Positions 25,219 through 34,791 are shown, counted from the stretch's first letter. The stretch is DNA of 64,000 bases from G963663315 sp963665165 (GCA_963665165.1 OY761989.1:1178001-1242000); one strand, 5' to 3'. Translations and numbers: made by a program. Notes: a model not told the origin generated them from the sequence alone.

Positions 25219-26295
25219 ATGCGTGTTCTTGGAATAGAAACATCCTGTGATGATACCGGTGTGGCTGTCTATGACAGCAGACAGGGGATTATCGCTCATC
25301 AACTGGCCTCACAGGTTGATTTGCACAGTCAATACGGCGGGGTTGTCCCGGAACTGGCTGCGCGGGACCACATCCGGACGCTGTTGCCGTTGATCGACAC
25401 CCTGGTCAACGGCTGCCCGAACCCGAACAGAGGGATTGACGCGGTGGCCTATACGGCCGGTCCCGGTCTTGCCGGCGCCCTGCTGGTAGGCGCTTCCGTG
25501 GGCAGGAGCCTGGCCATGGCCTGGCAGATCCCCGCGGTCGGCGTTCATCACATGGAAGGGCATTTACTGGCGCCGATGCTCGAAACTCCGTCGCCCGGGT
25601 TTCCGTTCCTGGCATTACTGGTATCGGGCGGCCACACCATGCTGGTCGATGTCGCGTCCCCCGGACGATACCGCATACTGGGGCAATCCGTCGATGACGC
25701 AGCCGGAGAAGCCTTTGACAAGACCGCCAAGCTCCTCGGCCTGGGATATCCGGGCGGCCCCGCAATTGCGAAAGCGGCCCGCGATGGCGATCCGCGCCGG
25801 TTCGTATTCCCCCGGCCCATGACCAGCCGGCCCGGCCTCGATTTCAGCTTCAGCGGGTTGAAAACCCATGTTTCAATCGTCTGTCGGAAACACCGGCTGG
25901 ACCGGCAGACCATCGCTGACATTGCAGTTGCCTTCGAACTGGCGGCAGTCGACACGCTGGCGATAAAATGCGACCGGGCACTGCGGCAGACTGGCCGCAG
26001 GCGGTTGGTGGTTTCCGGCGGGGTTGGAGCCAACCGGCGGTTGCGCGATACACTCAGGGAGAGCGCCGACGGTTCGGGTTTTGAAGTATTTTATCCCCGC
26101 CCTGAATTCTGTACCGATAATGGCGCAATGATTGCCTATGCGGGCCATTTTCGACTGTCCCTGGGCGGTGGCCAGGACGGACAGAACCCACCTGGCTCCT
26201 GTATTGGCCACCGATTTGACATCCACCCCCGCTGGAGCCTGGAAGACATAGAGACTGCCCCGGATGGGCTGGCAAGCGCTCGTGTGCGGCGTTGA
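25219..26295 (+). CDS. tsaD: tRNA N6-adenosine threonylcarbamoyltransferase TsaD
   Basis: A 358-residue ASKHA-fold enzyme that transfers the threonylcarbamoyl group to A37 of ANN-decoding tRNAs, with TsaB and TsaE. It starts MRVLGIETSCDDTGVAVYDS. The metal ligands are His111 and His115 in VHHMEGHLLAPM; DDAAGEAFDKTAKLLGLGYP and CTDNGAMIAYAGHFR are conserved. Full length. The stop lies 68 bases before the start of an unrelated Tat-exported binding protein. Confidence 0.96.
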   Translation: MRVLGIETSCDDTGVAVYDSRQGIIAHQLASQVDLHSQYGGVVPELAARDHIRTLLPLIDTLVNGCPNPNRGIDAVAYTAGPGLAGALLVGASVGRSLAMAWQIPAVGVHHMEGHLLAPMLETPSPGFPFLALLVSGGHTMLVDVASPGRYRILGQSVDDAAGEAFDKTAKLLGLGYPGGPAIAKAARDGDPRRFVFPRPMTSRPGLDFSFSGLKTHVSIVCRKHRLDRQTIADIAVAFELAAVDTLAIKCDRALRQTGRRRLVVSGGVGANRRLRDTLRESADGSGFEVFYPRPEFCTDNGAMIAYAGHFRLSLGGGQDGQNPPGSCIGHRFDIHPRWSLEDIETAPDGLASARVRR

Positions 26296-26363
26296 CAACG
26301 CCCCTGAATTCGTGCCAAATTCACCGTTTTGTTACCAGACATACCGGAAATAAGGCGTTCCCC

Positions 26364-27629
26364 ATGCGGCGAGTATCGAGGAGAGAGGTGCTTGGAGCGG
26401 GTATTGGCGGATGCCTTGCGGCGCCCTGGCTGCTGTCTCATGGCATGCTTCCGAAAACCGGCGGTGTGACCGATGCACAGATCGTTCTGGGGATGTCAGC
26501 GGCGTTTTCCGGTCCTTCACGGGGGCTGGGCATTGAACTCTATCGCGGCGCCATGGCCTGTTTCAGCCATGTCAACAATGCTGGCGGCGTCAACGGTCGC
26601 AAGATTGCCCTCAGGACCTACGACGACGGTTATCAGCCGACCCCCTCTGTTGAAAACACGGTAAAGCTGACGCTGGACGATCAGGTTTTTGCGCTTTTCG
26701 GCTATGTCGGCACGCCGACCGTAACGCGGGTTTTGCCGCTCCTGAAAAAATTCCAGGACGAGAAGATGTTCCTCTTCTTTCCGTTCACCGGGGCGCAACC
26801 GCAACGGCAGCCGCCTTATGGGGAATTTGCCTTCAACCTGCGCGCCTCCTACCGTCAGGAAACCAAAGGCCTGGTCGACAGGTTCGTATCCATTGGCCGC
26901 CGGCGCATCGCTGTGTTTTACCAGGCCGACGCTTATGGCCGCAGTGGTTGGGCGGGCGTGCGGCGCGCCCTCGGAAGGTACGGCGAACAGATCGCCGGCG
27001 AGGCGACCTACCAGCGTGGCCGGAAATTCACCCATAACATGTACCGGCAGGTGGAGATTCTGAAAGCGGCGAAGCCCGATGCGATCATCTGCATCGGCGC
27101 CTATGCCGCCTGCGCCGCTTTCCTGCGCGATGCCGTCGATCAGGGATTGCGCGTACCGATTGCGAATCTGTCTTTCGTCGGCAGTGAAAACCTGCTCAAC
27201 CTGATTACGGACGGGCAGGAAGACAACCGGCGCTACACTGAGCTTTTGGTCAATTCACAGGTCGTACCGAGTTACGAGGATGTTTCGATTCCGGCGGTCC
27301 GGGAGTACCGTGAACTGATGGAGTATTACGACCCGCAGCCGCCGGATGAATTGCTCAAGGAGGATTACAGTCCCTTTCCGTACAGCTTTGTCAGTCTCGA
27401 GGGTTTCCTTGACGCGAAACTGATGGTCGAGATTTTGCGGCGTCTCGGTAACAGACCGACCCGGAATCATCTGGAGTACGCGGTCTACTCGATCAGGAAT
27501 TTCGATCTTGGAGTCGGTGTTCCGGTCTCATTTTCCGCCAACCGCAGGCAAGGGCAGGACCGCGTCTATTACACAGTCGTGGATGGTGGTCGATTCGTAC
27601 CCCTGGACGATTGGAAAATCAGGTTTTAA
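26364..27629 (+). CDS. Tat-exported solute-binding protein (Peripla_BP_6, Liv/amide-binding type)
   Basis: A 421-residue periplasmic binding protein of the LivJ/AmiC/urea-binding group. The N-terminus MRRVSRREVLGAGIGG carries SRREVL, a twin-arginine export motif, followed by a short hydrophobic run. The domain pattern (IVLGMSAAFSGPSRGLGIEL, VFALFGYVGTPTVTRVLPLL, AVFYQADAYGRSGWAG) is complete in both lobes. No ABC permease or ATPase adjoins it. The next gene, five bases downstream, is a membrane sensor and the third is an MFS carrier. It may therefore present a ligand to the sensor rather than feed an ABC pump. The ligand is unknown; small amides, urea or carboxylates are family options. Confidence 0.82.
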   Translation: MRRVSRREVLGAGIGGCLAAPWLLSHGMLPKTGGVTDAQIVLGMSAAFSGPSRGLGIELYRGAMACFSHVNNAGGVNGRKIALRTYDDGYQPTPSVENTVKLTLDDQVFALFGYVGTPTVTRVLPLLKKFQDEKMFLFFPFTGAQPQRQPPYGEFAFNLRASYRQETKGLVDRFVSIGRRRIAVFYQADAYGRSGWAGVRRALGRYGEQIAGEATYQRGRKFTHNMYRQVEILKAAKPDAIICIGAYAACAAFLRDAVDQGLRVPIANLSFVGSENLLNLITDGQEDNRRYTELLVNSQVVPSYEDVSIPAVREYRELMEYYDPQPPDELLKEDYSPFPYSFVSLEGFLDAKLMVEILRRLGNRPTRNHLEYAVYSIRNFDLGVGVPVSFSANRRQGQDRVYYTVVDGGRFVPLDDWKIRF

Positions 27630-27634
27630 CGATT

Positions 27635-28390
27635 ATGAAAATTCAAAAACTGTTCCAGAAGACCCTGTTCGGGATTTTTATTCTGTTCGGCGTGATCGGC
27701 GTCTCGACCTCGGCGCTGTGTATTTATACGGTTGACACCCAGTTGTCGAAAGAATACGAAGCCAACGCCAAGGGACTGTCGAAAACCATTGCCGACGCCA
27801 GCGTCGATATCATCCTGAACCGCGGATTGTCGGCGTTGCAGTCATTGATTGATCAGTTCGTCGAGATCCAGGGCATCAGCTATATCTATGTGGTCAGCGA
27901 TACCGGAGAGATTCTCGCCCATACTTTTGTGCCGGGTATTCCCGGGGAGATACTGGAGGGCGACCGGAACGGCAGCGCTTCGGTACAGCGCAACCTGCCG
28001 GGAATGGGCAATTTCGTTGAAGTCAGCAGCCCGATTCTCGCCGGTGTAGCCGGCCGGGTTTATATTGGCATGGATACCAGCCTGATTGGGCTGAAAATCC
28101 AGCGGGCGATTGGCCAGCAGGTTTATCTCATCTCAGCCATATTCATTGTCGGCGTTGTCGCGGCGATCTGGCTGGTGAATCTGGCGGCAAAGCCATTGGC
28201 TTCCCTTCTTGTCTATACTGTTGGCCTGGCGCGCGGCGCTGGCTCCGAGCCAGTGTCGGACGACGGTATTCTGGTTCGTGATGATGAAGTCGGGCAGATT
28301 GCACGCCTGCTCAAGTATATCTCCGGGACTGAGGGCGATCCCGAACCCGGGCCGGAGCCGGAACTGGATGCGTCAGGCGCCCGGGCCTGA
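27635..28390 (+). CDS. Cache-HAMP membrane sensor without output domain
   Basis: A 259-residue inner-membrane protein. One helix at about residues 8-30 (FGIFILFGVIGVSTSALCIY), a periplasmic part of about 125 residues with the PAS/Cache-like segment ISYIYVVSDTGEILAHTFVP, a second helix at about 156-178, then a HAMP-like stretch (KPLASLLVYTVGLARG...DDEVGQIARLLKYI). The chain ends shortly after in a Pro-Glu-rich tail. No kinase, cyclase, EAL/GGDEF or methyl-accepting region follows, so it cannot signal by itself. It sits between a binding-protein gene (five-base gap) and an MFS gene. It may be a truncated receptor or a coupling subunit. Confidence 0.7.
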   Translation: MKIQKLFQKTLFGIFILFGVIGVSTSALCIYTVDTQLSKEYEANAKGLSKTIADASVDIILNRGLSALQSLIDQFVEIQGISYIYVVSDTGEILAHTFVPGIPGEILEGDRNGSASVQRNLPGMGNFVEVSSPILAGVAGRVYIGMDTSLIGLKIQRAIGQQVYLISAIFIVGVVAAIWLVNLAAKPLASLLVYTVGLARGAGSEPVSDDGILVRDDEVGQIARLLKYISGTEGDPEPGPEPELDASGARA

Positions 28391-28444
28391 TGCGGCAGTC
28401 CCCGTATCCGGTGGTAGTCGTCCACGTACAGTGAGACGCTCGTT

Positions 28445-29764
28445 ATGACGCCCCCCCGCGCCGTGACGGTTCTGCTCTGTACCATGCTGCAGCTTTGTTT
28501 CGGTACGGTCTATGCGTGGAGTTTCTTTCAGACGTTGCTGGTCCGGCAACTCGGCTGGGCGTTTACCGAAACCGCGATCGCTTTCAGCATTACCATATTT
28601 TCACTCGGCATGTCTGCGGCCTGGGCCGGCGCCGCACTGCCGCGATTCGGACCGCAAAAGCTGGCGATGATCGGCAGTTCGATGTTTTGCGGCGGTTATA
28701 TTCTCGCCGGTCTGGCCCTGCATCTTGATTTTCTTCTGCTCTTTTATCTTGGCTACGGCGTGATCGGCGGCGCCGGGATCGGGTTGGGTTATGTGACTCC
28801 GGTGGCGACGGCGGCGAAATGGTATCCCGACCGCAAGGGGCTGGCAACCGGCATCGTAGTCATGGGTTTCGGTTTCGGCGCCTTTTTGCTGAGCAAATTG
28901 CTGGCGCCGATCCTGATCGTCACCACCGAGGGTGACCTGACGATGGTCTTTGTCTGGCTCGGCGTAGTGTTTGCGGCGATTCTGCTGCCGTCCAGTTATT
29001 TTCTGCACGACCCGCCGCCCTCGGCGAAGGACAACTCCACTGTGGGCGGGCTGGAAGTACCGGATGATTCGGGAACCGTTTCACAGTGTCTGCATTCTCG
29101 CGAATTTACCGTCATGTGGCTGGTCTTTTTCTTCAATATCGCCGCCGGAATCTCCGTTATCAGCTTTCAGTCGTCGCTGCTCCAGGATGTCTGGGGACTG
29201 GCCGACCCTTCAATCGAACCGGAAATTCTGGCGCAATACGGCGCGACCCTGATCGCTGTCAGTTCGTTGTGCAACGGGTTCGGCCGGCTGTTCTGGGGGC
29301 TGATGTCGGACCGGCTCGGTCGAATCCGGGTGTTCCGTTTCCTGCTCGCCAGCCAGATGATTGTTTTCGGTATTCTGATGACCGAGACCAATCCATGGAT
29401 TTTCTCGGCTCTGGTTTGTTATGTGCTGTTGTGTTTCGGCGGCGGTTTTGCGACCATGCCTTCATTCGTGATGGATGTTTTCGGCCCCCGGAAAATGTCG
29501 GTCATCTATGGGGCGATCCTCACTGCCTGGGCGACGGCGGGCATCTTCGGTCCGATTTATGTCGGCCACATCAAGGATCGTCATCCCGACCGCGCGATTC
29601 TTTATTGTTTCCTCATAGGCGTTCTCATACTCGGAGTCGGTTTTGCCTTTTCCTGCCTGTTGAACGATGAACGGGTTCGTCTCGCAAAGCCGACCATCGA
29701 GAGTACGCTGCGCCGTTTCGGCATTACCGCGCCACGCCGAAAGTCGGCTCCGGCGCCTGAATAA
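28445..29764 (+). CDS. MFS carrier of the oxalate:formate antiporter (OxlT/OFA) family
   Basis: A 439-residue protein with about twelve membrane helices. The opening LCFGTVYAWSFFQTLLVRQLGW and the GYGVIGGAGIGLGYVTPVAT-AAKWYPDRKGLATG segment are typical of the OFA family. It probably exchanges or imports a small organic acid such as oxalate, formate or a related monocarboxylate; the exact solute is not readable. It follows the sensor gene by 54 bases and is likely in the same unit as the Tat-exported binding protein. It is convergent with the orphan gene, with seven bases between stops. Confidence 0.82.
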   Translation: MTPPRAVTVLLCTMLQLCFGTVYAWSFFQTLLVRQLGWAFTETAIAFSITIFSLGMSAAWAGAALPRFGPQKLAMIGSSMFCGGYILAGLALHLDFLLLFYLGYGVIGGAGIGLGYVTPVATAAKWYPDRKGLATGIVVMGFGFGAFLLSKLLAPILIVTTEGDLTMVFVWLGVVFAAILLPSSYFLHDPPPSAKDNSTVGGLEVPDDSGTVSQCLHSREFTVMWLVFFFNIAAGISVISFQSSLLQDVWGLADPSIEPEILAQYGATLIAVSSLCNGFGRLFWGLMSDRLGRIRVFRFLLASQMIVFGILMTETNPWIFSALVCYVLLCFGGGFATMPSFVMDVFGPRKMSVIYGAILTAWATAGIFGPIYVGHIKDRHPDRAILYCFLIGVLILGVGFAFSCLLNDERVRLAKPTIESTLRRFGITAPRRKSAPAPE

Positions 29765-29771
29765 CGGCCCG

Positions 29772-30800
29772 CTATACTTCGGGCGGGAAGGCGATACCCG
29801 ACAATTCCTTTCTGTCGGAGGAACTCATTTCCTTGATCAGGCAGCTGTCGATCCGGTTCCCGTTCAGATTGTGCAACGGGTCGTCCGGTTCGGTTTTTTG
29901 CAGATGCGTAAGCTCAGGCGGCGTCCATTGCCAGCACAGCAGTGAACCCAGGTCGGGTCGTTCCGACCGCTCGGGTCCGATGACGATGACGCGCTTGATG
30001 TGTTCCCGGTCCATATCGTCCCGTACCCTGGCGTCAATCGACTTGCCGAGAAACGCGACCACGTCCAGTTCGATACCCTTGTCGAAAACAGGCGCCTTGA
30101 TGTCTTCGTAGCGATGCGCGATGTAAAACAGATTGTCTCCCAGATCTTCCGGATTCCTGGAGCATCTGCCCGGATCCTCCAGGTGGACATAAGGATAGGC
30201 TCTTCGGTCGGTTTTCCCGAAGCAGTGTTCGAACTGGTCCCTGGCCACGATAATGGCGAATTTCTTCGGAAAGGAAGGAATATTGACTTTCTGTCCCATG
30301 GCTTCCCTGAACAATTTGTGTATCGGCTCAAAGTTGACCGCGGTAATGTTCGCATTCGTGTTTAACGGCGTGTATCGTTCATTCAGGTACTCGAGGGTCG
30401 GTTTGGTTGTCAGCTCGGAACGGTTGCCGTCGATGGCCTTGAGTTTTATTCCGGTATAACCGAGTTCGTCGGTGTATTCGGGATCGATGACTTCAAAGAT
30501 ATTCTTGCCTTTTTGATATTTATCCCCCTTTTTGGGTGATTTCCTGTTGCTTGCGGCGTGATTCAACTGGAAGAAATGAACCGCCAGTGTGAACAGGACG
30601 ACTTCGTAAAGACTGTGTACGGAAGCCGGATTGACGCCCACCCACAGACTTGCGTTTCGGGTTTCGAGCGCGCGGGCGATCAGACAGGAATTGAGCGACT
30701 GGAAGGTGTCGAATCGACTGATGGCTCTCCGGGATAGCTTCCTGCTTTCATGGAAATGGTTCTCAAGCTCTTCAAGATACCTTGCCACTGCATTTTGCAT
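29772..30800 (-). CDS. Orphan protein of unknown function, 342 residues
   Basis: I do not recognise this protein. It starts at the ATG at 30800, which has AGAGGAG about 10 bases upstream; the longer open frame to 30926 lacks such support. The N-terminal about 110 residues look helical (ARYLEELENHFHESRKLSRR, then LARALETR-like and VHSLYEVVLFTLAVHFF). A basic linker follows (RKSPKKGDKYQKGK). The C-terminal half has alternating strands: KKFAIIVARDQFEHCFG, YPYVHLEDPGRC, IELDVVAFLGKSIDARV, KRVIVIGPER, which suggests a Rossmann-like or nuclease-like alpha/beta fold. No signal peptide and no convincing transmembrane segment. No co-directional neighbour, so it is alone between the MFS gene and the acyl-CoA synthetase. 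Confidence 0.65.
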   Translation of the reverse strand: MQNAVARYLEELENHFHESRKLSRRAISRFDTFQSLNSCLIARALETRNASLWVGVNPASVHSLYEVVLFTLAVHFFQLNHAASNRKSPKKGDKYQKGKNIFEVIDPEYTDELGYTGIKLKAIDGNRSELTTKPTLEYLNERYTPLNTNANITAVNFEPIHKLFREAMGQKVNIPSFPKKFAIIVARDQFEHCFGKTDRRAYPYVHLEDPGRCSRNPEDLGDNLFYIAHRYEDIKAPVFDKGIELDVVAFLGKSIDARVRDDMDREHIKRVIVIGPERSERPDLGSLLCWQWTPPELTHLQKTEPDDPLHNLNGNRIDSCLIKEMSSSDRKELSGIAFPPEV

Positions 30801-31067
30801 TTCCCCGTCTCCTCTGTCGTGTTGAATCGCGCTATACTCCCGGTCTGCGCAGGTCGTTGATGAGGATGGTGATCCTGGCCTGGTCTGATGAATACAAACA
30901 CCCTGTACGCCTGCATCGGAATGCATTGCGTCTCGCTTTTATCCAAGTCCCGCGATTTTCAGGAATGAATTATATCACGAAACTGACCGGGACTGCCCAA
31001 AACCGATAAAGTCGATACACATTGGGCCGACTTGATTTACAATGCGGGCATTCCGGCTGACCCGGCG

Positions 31068-32996
31068 ATGCCATTCGATTGCATGAACGACACATTCCCC
31101 AAATTGCTGATACACAATGCGAGCCGGTTTGCCGACCGGACTGCGGTACGCGAAAAGGATATGGGTATTTGGCAAAGCTGGACCTGGAAGGAGGTTCGGG
31201 ATGAGGTTTTCCTGCTGGCGAATGGTCTGGCAACGATTGGATTCGGACGTGGAGACAAACTGGCGATTGCCGGGGCCAACCGCCCCCGACTGTACTGGGG
31301 GATTTGCGCTGCACAGTGTCTGGGTGGAATTCCGGTTCCGATTTACGCCGATTCGGTGGCTGAGGAGGTGTTGTATGTCCTCAATCATGCCGGTGTCAGC
31401 CATGTCCTGGCGGAAGACCAGGAGCAGGTGGACAAGATTCTGGAGATCATGCCCGATTGTGAAACGCTGGAATATGTTATCTATGACGATTCCCGCGGAC
31501 TGAGGGATTATGATACGGACTGTCTGCGTGATTTTGTGGATATACAGAACGCGGGCCGGGAGCGCGCTTCAAAAAACCCCGGATTTTTACAGGGGGAAAT
31601 TGACCGGTGCAGCGGCAGTGACGTCGGGATATTTCTTTATACTTCAGGGACGACAGGCAACCCGAAGGGGGTGGTCCTGTCCAACGACAATGTCCTGATT
31701 ACGTCCAGGAACAGCGCCGCACAGGATGGCCTGACTGAAAATGAAGAGATGCTGGCCTATTTGCCGCTGGCCTGGGTGGGCGACCATATTTTCTCTTATG
31801 GGCAGGCGTATGTCACCGGCATGTGTATCAATTGTCCGGAAAGCGACGCCACCGTGGCAAACGATCTTCGTGAAATCGGTCCCACCTACTATTTTGCGCC
31901 GCCCCGGGTCTTTGAAAACCTGTTGACCACGGTGATGATCCGTATGGAAGACGCGGGCCGGTTCAAGCAATGGCTGTTTGACCGGTTCATGGAGATTGCC
32001 CGGGTCACAGGGGTCAGGATTCTCGACCGCAAACCCGTTTCTCTCAAGGACCGGCTGTTGTACCGGCTGGGTGACTGGCTGATCTACGCGCCGTTGAAAA
32101 ACACCATGGGGTTCAGCCGGATTCGGGTCGCCTACACTGCGGGTGAAGCGATCGGTCCGGAGATATTCGGATTTTTCCGTTCGCTGGGTATCAATATCAA
32201 GCAGCTGTACGGTCAGACCGAAGCAGCCGTATTCATTACGGCGCAGCCGGATGGGGAAGTGTATGCCGATACCGTTGGCATTCCCTCACCGGGTGTCGAA
32301 GTGAAAATCACGGAAGCCGGGGAAGTGGTCTATCGCGGTCCGGGCGTCTTCCAGAGCTACTACCGGAACGAGGAAGCGACCCGGGAAGCCAAAAACGACG
32401 AGGGCTGGGTGATGACCGGTGACGCCGGATATTTCGATGATAACGGACACCTGAAAATCATTGATCGCATCAAGGATGTCGGCCGGTTGAACAATGGCGC
32501 CCTGTTCGCCCCGAAATATATAGAAAACAAACTCAAGTTCTTTCCGCAGATCAAGGAAGCGGTGGCGTTGGGCGGGGGACGGGATTATGTCTCGGTGATG
32601 ATCAATATCGATCTGGACGCGGTTGGAAACTGGGCTGAGCGCAATAACATTCCGTACGCGAGTTACCAGGAGCTGGCCGGACATCCGGACGTCTACAAAA
32701 TGGCGCTTGAGAATATACAACAGGTCAACAGGGACCTGGTTGCGGACAGGAAACTGTCCGCGTCCCGGATCCGGCGATTCCTGATCCTGCACAAGGAACT
32801 CGATGCCGATGACGGGGAATTGACTCGCACCCGGAAGGTCCGGCGCCGGATTATCGCCGAAAAGTACGATAAGCTGATCGATGCGTTATACTCCGGTGCG
32901 GACAGTTGCCATGTACAAACAGAAGTCACGTTCGAGGATGGCCGCAAGGGAATCATTGAAGCGAACCTCGACATCATGACTACCGATGTTACCTGA
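31068..32996 (+). CDS. AMP-forming long-chain-type acyl-CoA synthetase
   Basis: A 642-residue adenylating enzyme. The ATP loop is YTSGTTGNPKGVVLSND; the acceptor segments are QLYGQTEAAVF and TGDAGYFDDNGHLKIIDRIK. It would make an acyl-CoA from a carboxylic acid, CoA and ATP. It is the first gene of the Liv-type cluster, and the livG start at 32986 overlaps its last codons, so activation is probably coupled to uptake. Starts at 31032 (TTG), 31068 (ATG) and 31083 (ATG, MNDTFPKLLIHNASRF) are possible and none has a good ribosome site; 31068 is a compromise. Chain-length preference unknown. Confidence 0.85.
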   Translation: MPFDCMNDTFPKLLIHNASRFADRTAVREKDMGIWQSWTWKEVRDEVFLLANGLATIGFGRGDKLAIAGANRPRLYWGICAAQCLGGIPVPIYADSVAEEVLYVLNHAGVSHVLAEDQEQVDKILEIMPDCETLEYVIYDDSRGLRDYDTDCLRDFVDIQNAGRERASKNPGFLQGEIDRCSGSDVGIFLYTSGTTGNPKGVVLSNDNVLITSRNSAAQDGLTENEEMLAYLPLAWVGDHIFSYGQAYVTGMCINCPESDATVANDLREIGPTYYFAPPRVFENLLTTVMIRMEDAGRFKQWLFDRFMEIARVTGVRILDRKPVSLKDRLLYRLGDWLIYAPLKNTMGFSRIRVAYTAGEAIGPEIFGFFRSLGINIKQLYGQTEAAVFITAQPDGEVYADTVGIPSPGVEVKITEAGEVVYRGPGVFQSYYRNEEATREAKNDEGWVMTGDAGYFDDNGHLKIIDRIKDVGRLNNGALFAPKYIENKLKFFPQIKEAVALGGGRDYVSVMINIDLDAVGNWAERNNIPYASYQELAGHPDVYKMALENIQQVNRDLVADRKLSASRIRRFLILHKELDADDGELTRTRKVRRRIIAEKYDKLIDALYSGADSCHVQTEVTFEDGRKGIIEANLDIMTTDVT

Positions 32997-33774
32997 TCCG
33001 TCAAACCCCCTCCTTGAAGTGAAGGACATTTCGCTGACATTCGGCGGCGTGGAGGCTTTGAAGGATGTCAGTTTTGAAATTTTGCGGGGGGAGGTGCGCG
33101 CCATCATCGGCCCCAACGGCGCTGGCAAGAGTTCCATGCTCAATGTGATCAATGGATTTTATTACCCCCAGAAAGGGGAGATCTGGTTCGATGGCCAGCT
33201 TCGCGACCATATGAAGCCACACGATGTCGCCCGGCTGGGCATCGCCAGGACCTTCCAGAATATCGCCCTGTTCAAGGGCATGACCACATTGGATAATCTG
33301 ATGGCGGGCCGGATTATCAGGATGAAAACCAATCTGTTCTGGCAGGCGCTCTGGAAGGGTCCGGCGCAACGCGAGGAGGTGGAGCATCGCGAACGGGTGG
33401 AGCATATTATCGATTTCCTGAAAATACAGTCGATTCGCAATACTCCTGTGGGGCGGCTGCCTTATGGCCTGCAAAAGCGGGTCGAACTGGGCCGGGCGCT
33501 GGCCGCCGAATCCAAGTTGCTTCTGCTGGACGAACCGATGGCCGGGATGAACCTGGAGGAAAAGGAGGACATGTGTCGATTCGTACTGGATGTGAACCAG
33601 GAATTCGATACCACGATTGCACTGATTGAACATGATATGGGGGTTGTGATGGATATTTCCGACCGGGTGGTCGTGCTCGATTACGGCAAGAAACTGGCAG
33701 ACGGAACGCCGGACGCGGTGCGTAACGACCAGGCGGTGATCGACGCCTACCTGGGAGTGTCCAGTGAGTCCTGA
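32986..33774 (+). CDS. livG: Liv-type ABC importer, ATP-binding protein LivG
   Basis: A 262-residue ATPase. Walker A is GPNGAGKSS, Walker B LLLLDEPMAGMN, and the signature is LPYGLQKRVELGRAL, the LPYG variant common in LivG. The start overlaps the synthetase stop by 11 bases and the next permease begins at 33764 before its stop, so it is embedded in a tightly coupled operon. It partners with LivF at 37350-38192. Confidence 0.92.
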   Translation: MLPDPSNPLLEVKDISLTFGGVEALKDVSFEILRGEVRAIIGPNGAGKSSMLNVINGFYYPQKGEIWFDGQLRDHMKPHDVARLGIARTFQNIALFKGMTTLDNLMAGRIIRMKTNLFWQALWKGPAQREEVEHRERVEHIIDFLKIQSIRNTPVGRLPYGLQKRVELGRALAAESKLLLLDEPMAGMNLEEKEDMCRFVLDVNQEFDTTIALIEHDMGVVMDISDRVVVLDYGKKLADGTPDAVRNDQAVIDAYLGVSSES

Positions 33775-34765
33775 AATACTGAATATCATAGAGGTCCTGC
33801 TGAACGGGCTGATGGCCGGGATCATGTATTCCCTGGTCGCGCTGGGTTTTGTCCTGATATTCAAGGCGTCGGGAATATTCAACTACGCGCAAGGGGTGAT
33901 GGCGCTGTTCGCGGCTTTGACGCTGGTCGGGTTCCAGACCGGACAGATTCCGTTCTCGCATTTGATCAATGTCATGTTCGGCACGGATTATCATCATTGG
34001 GGTGAGGGCATGAACAGCTTTCTGGCTATTGTACTGACCATCCTGCTGATGATCCTGTTTGCCTGGCTGGTCGAGAAGCTGGTGCTCAAGCACCTGGTCA
34101 ACCAGGCGCCGATCATCCTGTTCATGGCAACCATCGGCCTGGCTTTTTTCATGGAGGGATTCGGAGACCTGATGTGGGGCGCGAACATAAAAACCCTGGA
34201 TGTGGGCATCCCGTCGGGCGGCTCGTTCTGGTGGGAAGACGTGACCCGGGAATGGGCGCCGGAGGGCGCGGATTATTATGGTATGTATATTGATGTGCTG
34301 GACGTATGGGCGACGGTCATCGCGGTCGCGCTGGTCACTATCCTGACCCTGTTTTCGCAATATACCAAGATCGGCCGGGCGTTGCGCGCAGTGGCGGATG
34401 ACCATCAGGCGGCGTTGACCGTCGGCATTTCGCTGCGCGTGATCTGGGTCATCGTCTGGTCGATCGCCGGATTCGTCGCGCTGGTCGCGGGCATCATGTG
34501 GGGATCGAAATCAGGCGTACAGTTTTCTCTTTCGCTGATCGCCCTGAAAGCGTTGCCGGTGCTGATTCTGGGCGGCTTTACATCGATACCGGGCGCTATT
34601 ATCGGCGGATTGATTATCGGCGTGGGCGAGAAGTTGTTCGAGTATTCGGTCGGGCCAATGATCGGAGGCGCCACTGAAAACTGGTTTGCCTATGTACTGG
34701 CCTTGTTCTTCCTGATGTTCAGGCCGCAGGGCCTGTTTGGCGAAAAAATCATAGAACGGGTATAA
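33764..34765 (+). CDS. livH: Liv-type ABC importer, permease LivH
   Basis: A 333-residue inner-membrane permease with about eight to nine helices. LLNGLMAGIMYSLVALGFVL at the N-terminus and LPVLILGGFTSIPGAIIGG near the end are characteristic of LivH. The start is a GTG overlapping the livG stop by 11 bases. It carries a periplasmic insertion of about 40 residues around SGGSFWWEDVTREWAPEG that is longer than in the classic amino-acid transporters and is seen in clusters that include CoA ligases. Confidence 0.9.
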   Translation: MSPEILNIIEVLLNGLMAGIMYSLVALGFVLIFKASGIFNYAQGVMALFAALTLVGFQTGQIPFSHLINVMFGTDYHHWGEGMNSFLAIVLTILLMILFAWLVEKLVLKHLVNQAPIILFMATIGLAFFMEGFGDLMWGANIKTLDVGIPSGGSFWWEDVTREWAPEGADYYGMYIDVLDVWATVIAVALVTILTLFSQYTKIGRALRAVADDHQAALTVGISLRVIWVIVWSIAGFVALVAGIMWGSKSGVQFSLSLIALKALPVLILGGFTSIPGAIIGGLIIGVGEKLFEYSVGPMIGGATENWFAYVLALFFLMFRPQGLFGEKIIERV

Positions 34766-34791
34766 ATACGGGTCGAGGCAGAGGAGTAATC

